Shown here: positions 48,047-55,370 of the stretch, one piece after another | Layout: every line of letters starts with the position of its first letter | Numbering within the stretch: position 1 is the stretch's first letter | The notes under the pieces: generated by a model | Seen by the model: only the letters and a program-made list of their open reading frames with translations | Database searches by the model: none | Told to the model about the DNA's origin: nothing | Origin: Micromonospora sp. HNM0581 | GTDB lineage: Bacteria; Actinomycetota; Actinomycetes; Mycobacteriales; Micromonosporaceae | DNA: 64,000 bases | Reading direction: 5' to 3' | Assembly (NCBI RefSeq): GCF_012726175.1 | Contig: NZ_JAASAD010000002.1 | Location: 186,001 to 250,000 of the forward strand | Program-made: the position numbers and the translations under genes

Positions 48047-48667
48047 GTGGCCGAGACGCAGACGGATGCCGCGCGCAGGCGGGTACTGATCGCCGAGGAC
48101 GAAGCGCTGATCCGGCTGGACCTGGCTGAGATGCTTGTCGAAGAGGGCTACGAGGTGGTCGGCGAGGCCGGTGACGGCGAGGCCGCGATCCGACTGGCCG
48201 AGGAACTCAAGCCCGATCTGGTGATCCTCGACATCAAGATGCCGATCATGGATGGGTTGGCGGCCGCCGAACGGATCGCCGGAGCCCGGATCGCCCCGGT
48301 GATCATTCTGACCGCGTTCAGCCAGCGGGACCTGGTGGAGCGGGCCCGCGCGGCCGGCGCGATGGCGTACCTGGTCAAGCCCTTCCAGAAAAGCGACCTG
48401 GTGCCGGCGGTGGAGATCGCCCTGTCCCGCTACTCGGAGATCGCCGTGCTGGAGGCCGAGGTCGCGGGGCTGACCGACCGGCTGGAGGTCCGCAAGACCG
48501 TCGAGCGCGCCAAGGGTGCGCTGATGACCACGTACAACATGAGTGAGCCGCAGGCGTTCAAGTGGATCCAGCGCACTGCGATGGACCACCGGATGACCAT
48601 GAAGGAGGTCGCCGAGCGGATCCTCGCCGAGACCACCGGCGGTGAGGTCGCCGAGCCGGCCCAGTAG
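48047..48667 (+). CDS. pdtaR: ANTAR-domain response regulator, PdtaR type
   Basis: A 206-residue regulator. The receiver domain (about 12-125) has the acidic pair in AEDEALIRLDLAEML, phosphoacceptor Asp near residue 62 in LVILDIKMPIMDG, and the conserved Lys in YLVKPFQKSD. The C-terminal ANTAR RNA-binding domain reads KTVERAKGALMTTYNM, then MTMKEVAERILAET. Proteins of this type bind nascent RNA hairpins and antiterminate; the partner kinase PdtaS is not in the window. GGGAG precedes the GTG start. Same position as Rv1626 in M. tuberculosis order, from memory. Confidence 0.94.
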   Translation: MAETQTDAARRRVLIAEDEALIRLDLAEMLVEEGYEVVGEAGDGEAAIRLAEELKPDLVILDIKMPIMDGLAAAERIAGARIAPVIILTAFSQRDLVERARAAGAMAYLVKPFQKSDLVPAVEIALSRYSEIAVLEAEVAGLTDRLEVRKTVERAKGALMTTYNMSEPQAFKWIQRTAMDHRMTMKEVAERILAETTGGEVAEPAQ

Positions 48668-48718
48668 CTCCGCCCGGGACCGCACGACGGCGGGGCCTCC
48701 GTCCGGCGGTGACGTCGA

Positions 48719-48724
48719 TACCAT
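48719..48724 (+). promoter_or_regulatory. Leaderless -10 box (TACCAT) for the lipoprotein gene
   Basis: TACCAT is 5 bases before ATG 48730, with no ribosome binding site. Confidence 0.45.
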
Positions 48725-48729
48725 CAGGC

Positions 48730-49953
48730 ATGCGCCGAGGAGGAGTCGACGCCGTAACCCGCCCACGCGGTGCCGTCGCTCCCGCTCTGGCGCGTACCGC
48801 CGCACTGGTCGTGATCTCGCTGCTGCTGGTGCCGGGCTGTCGGCTCGGCGCGCCGGGACCGGACGAGCGGGCGTCGCAGCCGGTACACCCGGACTGGCAG
48901 GAGCTGGCTCTGCCCGCTCCATCAGGCGCACCGGGCCGGTTGATGCTCCGGGACGTCACCGCGTGCGATGGACGTTGGTTCGTCGTCGGTGCGATCGGCG
49001 GGCCCGACGATGCGACCCGGCCGGCGGCCTGGACGAGTGCCGACGGGGTGTCCTGGGAGCCGGTACGGATCGTGGCGGACTCCTACTACGGACGACAGCA
49101 CGTCCTGTACTCGGGGGCCTGCCGGGACGGCCGGTTCGCGGCACTGGGTGCGAAGAGTGGCGGTGCCCACGCGAATCCACGGGTGAGTAGCTGGGTACGG
49201 CGGGCGGACGGTGCGCTCGTCGAGGTCCTGGCCGGGTTCGAGCTCTACGGCGGTCCTCAGGCGGTCAACGTGGCGCGGATGGTGGCTGGCGGAACCGGTT
49301 TCATGATCGTGGGGAACCGGGTCAGCGGTGCGGCGGTCTGGCTCTCCGTGACAGCGGGCAGCTTCGAGATCATCGAGGGCGTGCCCGATCTGGCGACCGA
49401 CGAGCGAGGGGCCACCTGGTTGTTCGACGCGACGGCGGTGCCCGGCGGCTGGGTGGCGGTGGGCGGGGTTATCGCTCCCGGTCGCATCGATCGGGACCCG
49501 CTGGCCTGGCGCTCCACGGACGGACGGCGTTGGCAGCGGGTGCCCGTGCCGGGCACCGACGAGTACGACGAGATGCAGCGGGTGGTCCGGGTCGACGGCG
49601 TACCCCTGGCGGTCGGCCTGCGCGGTCGCGCTTTCGGCGGTTGGCGGGCCGGGGCGGGTGGCTGGGAGCCGGTGGCGGGGTTCGGTACGGCCGCGTCGTC
49701 CGGGGTGCCCGCCGTACGCGGGCTGACGGTTCTCGACGGCCAGCTGGTGGCGGTGGTGAACGACGGTGCCCGGCATGCGGTGTGGAGTTCGGCGGACCGC
49801 GGTGACTCGTGGCGTCCGGTGGCGTTGCCGAAGGCGGTACCGGCGGGGCCGGTCAGCTCGGTGGCGGTGTTCGGAGCGCCGGGACGGCTGCTGGTGGTGC
49901 TGGACGACGGGGCAGGCGGTGCGGTCTTCGGGCTCTCTGAGTTGGTCGGCTGA
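48730..49953 (+). CDS. Putative secreted lipoprotein with beta-propeller-like repeats
   Basis: 407 residues. The N-terminus is an Arg-rich n-region, a hydrophobic core (AALVVISLLLV) and the lipobox LVPGC with Cys37 as lipidation site, so Lgt would anchor it outside the membrane. The mature part has repeated strand patterns ending in W-x-S-x-D-G (AAWTSADGVSWEPV, AWRSTDGRRWQRV, AVWSSADRGDSWRPV), as in sialidase/BNR-type propellers. Function unknown. The longer start at 48709 is less likely. Confidence 0.8.
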   Translation: MRRGGVDAVTRPRGAVAPALARTAALVVISLLLVPGCRLGAPGPDERASQPVHPDWQELALPAPSGAPGRLMLRDVTACDGRWFVVGAIGGPDDATRPAAWTSADGVSWEPVRIVADSYYGRQHVLYSGACRDGRFAALGAKSGGAHANPRVSSWVRRADGALVEVLAGFELYGGPQAVNVARMVAGGTGFMIVGNRVSGAAVWLSVTAGSFEIIEGVPDLATDERGATWLFDATAVPGGWVAVGGVIAPGRIDRDPLAWRSTDGRRWQRVPVPGTDEYDEMQRVVRVDGVPLAVGLRGRAFGGWRAGAGGWEPVAGFGTAASSGVPAVRGLTVLDGQLVAVVNDGARHAVWSSADRGDSWRPVALPKAVPAGPVSSVAVFGAPGRLLVVLDDGAGGAVFGLSELVG

Positions 49954-50181
49954 GCACGGGGCGGTGCTGTGACGGGAGTGGTCGCATCGGCGCTTGTGTT
50001 CGTAACGGTTTGGCAAGCGTGGCTCACGGGTCTTCCGAGACTGTTTACGGACGCAGTACGCTCCGCCATCACGAGCCGTAACGCAGGTGAGCGGATTCAC
50101 GCCTGGGTGGTGGCCGCCGAGCTGGCCGGCGACGCTGCCCCGGGTGCGCCCGATGCCTGTATCTGGAGGAGGTCAATAGCC

Positions 50182-51336
50182 GTGAGGCGAAAGTACGTAC
50201 GGGCGCTGGGCGCCGTCGGGCTGGCGGCAGCCCTGTTTGCCGCGGCGGGCTGCCAGGCGTCGGAGGGCGACAGCGAAGCTGGCGGCGACGGTACCTGTGG
50301 TGGCAAGCTGGCCATCTTCGGTGCCTTCAGCGGCCCGAACTCCGGGCTGGTGATCCCGTCGCTCAACGGTGCCAAGCTCGCTGTGAAGCAGCACAACGAG
50401 GCGAACGCGGACTGCCAGGTCACCCTGCAGGAATTCGACACCCAGGGTGACCCGACGCAGGCCACGCCGGTCGCCAACCAGGTCGTCGGTGACGAGTCCT
50501 TCCTGGGCGTCATCGGTGGCGCGTTCTCGGGTGAGACCAAGGCGACGATGGACGTCTACGAGGCCGCCGGAATGGTGATGGTGAGCCCGTCGGCGACGGC
50601 GATCGAGCTGACCGCCGGCGACAACAAGGCGTTCCACCGGGTGGTCGGTAACGACGCCACCCAGGGTGCCGCCGCTGCCGTCTACTTCCGGGACGTGGCG
50701 CAGGCCAAGAAGGTTTTCGTGATCAACGACGGCACCACCTACGGTGCCGGTATCGCCAACGAGCTGACCAAGGCTCTCGGTGACCTGGCCGCTGGCACCG
50801 ACCAGGTCCAGGAGAAGCAGGTCAACTTCGCCGCCACCATTTCGAAGATCAAGGCTGCGGCGCCGGACGCGGTCGCCTACGGCGGCTACACCAACGAGGC
50901 GGCCCCGCTGCTGAAGCAGATGCGGGAGGCCGGTATCACGGCGACCTTCCTCGGCTTCGACGGTCTGTACGACCCGGCTTTCCCGTCCGGTGCCGGCACC
51001 GGTGCCGAGGGTGCGGTCGTGACCTGCCCGTGCCTGCCGCCGGACAAGGCCGGTGGCACCTTCTCGGCGGACTACGAGAAGGAGTACGGCTCGGCTCCGG
51101 GTTCCTACGGTGCTGAGGGCTTCGACGCCGCGCAGGTGCTGATCGAGGGTCTGGCCGAGGGCAAGACCACGCGGAAGGACCTGATGGAGTGGGTGGACGC
51201 CTACGACAAGGAGGGCGTCTCGAAGTACCTCAAGTTCGACCCGACCGGTGACGTGGACAAGTCCCGGGTGGTGATCTGGGCCTACGAGATCGAGGGTGGC
51301 ACGATCACGGCCCAGCAGGAGATCAAGCTCAGCTGA
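50182..51336 (+). CDS. livK: Branched-chain amino acid ABC transporter substrate-binding lipoprotein
   Basis: A 384-residue periplasmic-binding-type protein (type I fold). Lipobox AAAGC with Cys24 anchors it. The receptor region reads KLAIFGAFSGPNSGLVIPSL, then GVIGGAFSGETKATMDVYEA, the segment that binds the amino acid backbone in LIV proteins. GTG 50182 is the true start: GGAGGAGGT lies 8 bases upstream and the signal peptide follows. It heads livKHMGF. A hairpin separates it from livH. Ligand among Leu/Ile/Val or amides is not certain. Confidence 0.93.
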   Translation: MRRKYVRALGAVGLAAALFAAAGCQASEGDSEAGGDGTCGGKLAIFGAFSGPNSGLVIPSLNGAKLAVKQHNEANADCQVTLQEFDTQGDPTQATPVANQVVGDESFLGVIGGAFSGETKATMDVYEAAGMVMVSPSATAIELTAGDNKAFHRVVGNDATQGAAAAVYFRDVAQAKKVFVINDGTTYGAGIANELTKALGDLAAGTDQVQEKQVNFAATISKIKAAAPDAVAYGGYTNEAAPLLKQMREAGITATFLGFDGLYDPAFPSGAGTGAEGAVVTCPCLPPDKAGGTFSADYEKEYGSAPGSYGAEGFDAAQVLIEGLAEGKTTRKDLMEWVDAYDKEGVSKYLKFDPTGDVDKSRVVIWAYEIEGGTITAQQEIKLS

Positions 51337-51352
51337 GCCAGGATGACCGTAG

Positions 51353-51380
51353 CGCGGCCGGGGGCTTTTCCCCGGCCGCG
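51353..51380 (+). terminator. Intercistronic hairpin between livK and livH
   Basis: CGCGGCCGGGG (51353-51363) pairs perfectly with CCCCGGCCGCG (51370-51380) over a 6-base loop; outer ACCGT/ACGGT (51346-51350, 51383-51387) extend it. Inside the operon it likely acts as a partial terminator or RNA-stabilising stem that favours binding-protein mRNA. Confidence 0.75.
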
Positions 51381-51403
51381 TCACGGTGCCAAGGGAGAAA
51401 CCC

Positions 51404-52378
51404 GTGAATTTCGATGCCTTGTTCGGCAACCTGGCCCAGCACACAGTGGACGGGTTGTCCAAAGGGGCCATCTACGCCCTCGTCGCACTGGGGTACACCC
51501 TCGTCTACGGTGTGCTTCGTCTGATCAACTTCGCGCACTCCGAGATCTTCATGGTCGGCACGTTCGCGATTCTCGGTACCTGGTCGCTGCTCGGGGTCAC
51601 CGACACACCCTCGATCGGTATGGCGATCGTCTATCTGCTCATCGGTCTGCTTGTCGGCGCGGCGGCGTCCGGTGCCACCGCGTTGACGGTCGAGCGGATC
51701 GCCTACCGGCGGCTCCGTCGGATGAACGCGCCACCGTTGATCTTCCTGATCACTGCCATCGGTGTCTCGCTGGTCCTGGTGGAGATCTACGCGCTGTGGA
51801 TGGCGGGGTTCTTCTCGGGGCGCGGTTTCAGCGAGAACCGGCTCGTGATCGGGATCCCGGCGATGCTGAAGCAGGAGACGGTGCTTTCGGTGGCCGGCGC
51901 CAACATCACCAATGTGCAGATCATCATGGTGGTGTCGGCCCTGGTGATGCTCTACGGGCTGGACCAGTTCATCAACCGGACCCGGTACGGCCGAGGGGTA
52001 CGCGCCGTGGCGCAGAACCCGGACACCGCGGCGCTGATGGGGGTGCACCAGGACCGGGTGATCATGCTCGTCTTCGTCCTGGGTGGACTGATGGCTGGTG
52101 CGGCCGCCCTGCTGTGGAACATGCGGTACGGGATCACCAAGTTCGACATCGGTTTCGTGATCGGGCTCAAGGCGTTCACCGCCGCGGTGCTCGGTGGCAT
52201 CGGAAACCTGCGCGGCGCGCTGCTCGGTGGCCTGCTGCTCGGTGTCATCGAGGTATACGCCGCGACGCTGACTCGGTCGACCTGGGAGGACGTGGCCGCC
52301 TTCGTGGTGCTCGTGGTGGTGCTGATCTTCCGCCCGACCGGTCTGCTCGGTGAGTCTCTCGGGAAGGCGAGGGCATGA
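51404..52378 (+). CDS. livH: Branched-chain amino acid ABC permease LivH
   Basis: A 324-residue permease with eight or more helices. It opens with FDALFGNLAQHTVDGLSKGA and IYALVALGYTLVYGVLRLIN, the family signature. The EAA-like loop is RAVAQNPDTAALMGVHQDRV. It pairs with LivM in the membrane. GTG 51404 is used, with GGGAGA upstream. Its stop overlaps livM as ATGA. Confidence 0.94.
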   Translation: MNFDALFGNLAQHTVDGLSKGAIYALVALGYTLVYGVLRLINFAHSEIFMVGTFAILGTWSLLGVTDTPSIGMAIVYLLIGLLVGAAASGATALTVERIAYRRLRRMNAPPLIFLITAIGVSLVLVEIYALWMAGFFSGRGFSENRLVIGIPAMLKQETVLSVAGANITNVQIIMVVSALVMLYGLDQFINRTRYGRGVRAVAQNPDTAALMGVHQDRVIMLVFVLGGLMAGAAALLWNMRYGITKFDIGFVIGLKAFTAAVLGGIGNLRGALLGGLLLGVIEVYAATLTRSTWEDVAAFVVLVVVLIFRPTGLLGESLGKARA

Positions 52379-53547
52379 CACAGGCACTGCGACAGTTCAA
52401 CGAGCGGCGCCGACACGCCATGGGTGGCATGGCCGACCGCTGGCGTGCGCTGCCCCGCTGGCAGCGTGTGCTGACGTTTCTCGCGGGGATCGCGTTCCTC
52501 TACTACCTGCCGTTCCTGGGTGACATCCCCGGGACGAACCTGATCATCCCCGGCCTCGACTGGTTCCGGACCGACTCCATCGCCGGCGGCTCGAACTGGG
52601 CCGGGGTGCTCTTCGTGTGCGCCCTGTACGTGCTTGTCGCGATCGGGCTCAACGTGGTGATCGGCCTGGCCGGTCTGCTCGACCTCGGCTATGTCGGCTT
52701 CTACGCGGTGGGCGCCTACAGCGTCGCGCTGTTCGGGTCGACCCAGTCGCCGGTCGTGCAGTCGCTGCAGCGGCAGTTCGGTTTGTCCGAGGAGTGGGCG
52801 GTCGCCTGGGCGGTCTGCATCCCGATCGCGCTGGCCTTCTCCCTGGTCGCCGGTGTCCTGCTCGGCTGGCCGACGTTGCGGCTGCGGGGCGACTACCTGG
52901 CAATCGTGACGCTGGGCTTCGGTGAGATCATCCGGATCGTGGCCAAGAACTCGGGGTGGGCCGGTCAGGCGCAGGGCGTCGCGGGTATTCCGGGTCCGGA
53001 GGGGCCACCGTCGGCCGACAACAACGTGTTCGGGCTACTCAAGATCGAGCCCTGGTACTGGTTGGCGCTCACCGTGGTGTTGCTGATGGTTCTGCTGGTG
53101 CGCCGGCTGGAGCACAGCCGGGTCGGGCGGTCGTGGCTGGCCATCCGGGAGGACGAGGACGCCGCCGCGGTGATGGGCGTGTACCCGTTCAAGTTCAAGC
53201 TGTGGGCGTTCGCCATCGGCGCCGCCCTGGGCGGGTTGTCCGGACTGCTCTTCGCCAGCCGGTCGGCTTTCATCCAGCCGGAGACGTTCAACGTCCAGCT
53301 TTCCATCCTGTTCGTCGCGATGGTGGTGGTCGGCGGATCCGGCAACATGGCGGGTGTGGCGCTCGGTGCGTTCCTGCTCGCCTACCTGCCGGAGCGGTTC
53401 CGGGACTTCTCGGAGTACCGGGTCCTCGCCTTCGGGCTGGCGCTGGTGCTCATCATGCTGCTGCGCCCGCAGGGTCTCCTGCCGAGCCGGCGACGAACGC
53501 GGGAGTTGCAGGACCGGGCGAAGGAGGCTGCCGTCAATGTTGCCTAA
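52375..53547 (+). CDS. livM: Branched-chain amino acid ABC permease LivM
   Basis: A 390-residue second permease. After an N-terminal cytoplasmic stretch of about 35 residues, helices include FVCALYVLVAIGLNVVIGLA and GLLDLGYVGFYAVGAYSVAL, the LivM hallmark. The coupling loop is SWLAIREDEDAAAVMGVYPF. The C-terminus overlaps the start of livG by 11 bases. Confidence 0.94.
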   Translation: MTQALRQFNERRRHAMGGMADRWRALPRWQRVLTFLAGIAFLYYLPFLGDIPGTNLIIPGLDWFRTDSIAGGSNWAGVLFVCALYVLVAIGLNVVIGLAGLLDLGYVGFYAVGAYSVALFGSTQSPVVQSLQRQFGLSEEWAVAWAVCIPIALAFSLVAGVLLGWPTLRLRGDYLAIVTLGFGEIIRIVAKNSGWAGQAQGVAGIPGPEGPPSADNNVFGLLKIEPWYWLALTVVLLMVLLVRRLEHSRVGRSWLAIREDEDAAAVMGVYPFKFKLWAFAIGAALGGLSGLLFASRSAFIQPETFNVQLSILFVAMVVVGGSGNMAGVALGAFLLAYLPERFRDFSEYRVLAFGLALVLIMLLRPQGLLPSRRRTRELQDRAKEAAVNVA

Positions 53548-54460
53548 GCAGATGACGTCGCCCGAGGATGCCACTGCACGTGAGGTGTTGCTCGAGGTGG
53601 ATAAGGTCACGCTCCGTTTCGGCGGTGTGGTGGCGCTCGACGACCTGAGTTTCCAGATCTACAAGGGCGAGATCATCGGGCTGATCGGCCCGAACGGGGC
53701 CGGCAAGACCACCTGCTTCAACGCGATGACGGGTGTCTACCGGCCGACCTCGGGTCAGGTCCGGTTCGACGGGCAGCAGGTGAGCGGCCGGAAGCCGCAC
53801 CGGATCAACCGGATGGGCATCGCCCGGACGTTCCAGAACATTCGGCTCTTCCCAGAGATGACCGCCTTGGAGAACGTGCTGGTGGGTGCTGATTCTCGGC
53901 ACCGCACGAGCGTGATCGGGGCACTGTTCCGGCTCTACCGCGTCAAGCCCGCGCCGGAGGAGTTGCCCGTGGTCGACTCGACGAACGGGCTGGTGCGGTT
54001 CTGGCAGCAGGTTCGCCGGTCGTCGGCGCAGGTGTTCGGCATCTCCCGGCACACGCTCGAGGAGCGTGCCGGCGAGCGGAAGGCGCTGGAGCTGCTGCGG
54101 TTCGTGGGTATCGTCGACCGGGCCAACGACCTGGCACGTAACCTCCCGTACGGCTACCAGCGGCGGCTGGAGATCGCCCGTGCCCTGGCGACGGAGCCGA
54201 AGCTGCTCTGCCTGGACGAGCCGGCCGCCGGGTTCAACCCGGCGGAGAAGGAGGAGCTGCTCGACCTGATCCGCAAGATCCGGGAGCGGGGGTTCACGGT
54301 CCTGCTCATCGAGCACGACATGCGGCTCGTCATGGGGGTCACCGACCGGATCGTGGTCCTGGAGTTCGGCAAGAAAATCGCTGAGGGTTCCCCCGCCGAG
54401 GTGCGGGACGACCCGAAGGTGATCGCGGCCTACCTGGGGGAGCCCGCAGATGCTGCTTGA
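53537..54460 (+). CDS. livG: Branched-chain amino acid ABC ATPase LivG with an insertion
   Basis: A 307-residue ATPase, about 50 longer than E. coli LivG. Walker A is GPNGAGKTT, the Q-loop is ARTFQNIRLFPEMT, Walker B is LLCLDEPAAGFNP, and the H-loop is LIEHDMRLVM. The signature is NLPYGYQRRLEIARAL. The extra residues sit in the helical domain, from the stretch SRHRTSVIGALFRLYRVKPA through SSAQVFGISRHTLEERAGE. ATG 53537 has AAGGAGG upstream; ATG 53552 is a possible shorter start. It overlaps livF by 11 bases. Confidence 0.93.
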   Translation: MLPKQMTSPEDATAREVLLEVDKVTLRFGGVVALDDLSFQIYKGEIIGLIGPNGAGKTTCFNAMTGVYRPTSGQVRFDGQQVSGRKPHRINRMGIARTFQNIRLFPEMTALENVLVGADSRHRTSVIGALFRLYRVKPAPEELPVVDSTNGLVRFWQQVRRSSAQVFGISRHTLEERAGERKALELLRFVGIVDRANDLARNLPYGYQRRLEIARALATEPKLLCLDEPAAGFNPAEKEELLDLIRKIRERGFTVLLIEHDMRLVMGVTDRIVVLEFGKKIAEGSPAEVRDDPKVIAAYLGEPADAA

Positions 54461-55160
54461 GATCAACGACCTGACGCTGCGCTACGGCCGGATCGAGGCG
54501 CTGCACGGCATCAGCCTGCACGTCGAGGAAGGCGAGGTGGTGGCGCTCATCGGCGCCAACGGTGCCGGGAAGTCGAGCACGATGCGGGCCATCTCCGGGC
54601 TCCGGCCGGTGGCTCTGGGGTCGATCCGGTTCAACGGTGAAGACATCACCAGCCTCCGGGCCGACCTGCGGGTTCGGCGGGGTATCTGCCAGGCACCCGA
54701 GGGACGCGGCATCTTCCCGGGTATGACGGTGCTGGACAATCTGGACATGGGGGCGTACACCCGGCGGGACCACGCCGGGATCGCCGCCGACCTCGAACGG
54801 GTGTTCGCGCTGTTCCCCCGGCTGGCCGAGCGGCGTCGCCAGCATGGCGGCACGCTCTCCGGCGGTGAGCAGCAGATGCTCGCGGTGGGCCGGGCGCTGA
54901 TGAGTCGGCCCAAGCTGCTGCTGCTGGACGAGCCGTCGATGGGTCTCGCTCCGATGATCATCCAGCAGATCTTCGACATCATCACGGAGATCAACCAGCA
55001 GGGCACCACGATCCTGTTGGTGGAGCAGAACGCGCAGCAGGCGCTCTCCCGTGCCCACCGCGGGTACGTGCTGGAGACCGGCCGGATCGTCAAGGAGGGC
55101 ACCGGGCAGGATCTGCTGCACGACCCGTCGGTCAAGGAGGCGTACCTGGGCGTGGCCTGA
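54450..55160 (+). CDS. livF: Branched-chain amino acid ABC ATPase LivF
   Basis: A 236-residue ATPase, normal length. Walker A GANGAGKSS, Q-loop ICQAPEGRGIFPGMTV, signature TLSGGEQQMLAVGRAL, Walker B LLLLDEPSMGLAP and H-loop region LVEQNAQQAL (Gln/Asn in place of His is typical of LivF). Forms a heterodimer with LivG. Last gene of the operon; a strong hairpin follows 12 bases after the stop. Confidence 0.95.
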   Translation: MLLEINDLTLRYGRIEALHGISLHVEEGEVVALIGANGAGKSSTMRAISGLRPVALGSIRFNGEDITSLRADLRVRRGICQAPEGRGIFPGMTVLDNLDMGAYTRRDHAGIAADLERVFALFPRLAERRRQHGGTLSGGEQQMLAVGRALMSRPKLLLLDEPSMGLAPMIIQQIFDIITEINQQGTTILLVEQNAQQALSRAHRGYVLETGRIVKEGTGQDLLHDPSVKEAYLGVA

Positions 55161-55171
55161 GTGGCGTCGCG

Positions 55172-55200
55172 GACCGGCCGGTGGCGATCACCGGCCGGTC
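55172..55200 (+). terminator. Terminator of the liv operon
   Basis: GACCGGCCGGTG (55172-55183) pairs perfectly with CACCGGCCGGTC (55189-55200) over a 5-base loop. TGTGCTGTTG follows. Confidence 0.85.
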
Positions 55201-55357
55201 TGTGCTGTTGCGGCCCGGCCTCGACGTGCCTGCCGGGTCGGTGTCCGGTCCGGTGGCCCCGCACGAAGCCTCCGCTCGGCCATGAGCTGCGGTTCGGTCG
55301 GATCGTCACCTGCTGCGGGCCGGCCATGTCGGGGCGATCGCTGTCGGCGGTACGGAC

Positions 55358-55363
55358 TAGAGT
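55358..55363 (+). promoter_or_regulatory. Leaderless -10 box (TAGAGT) for polA
   Basis: TAGAGT is followed by 7 bases and GTG 55371. It fixes the polA start where an open frame extends 210 bases farther upstream. Confidence 0.55.
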
Positions 55364-55370
55364 CGCAGCC

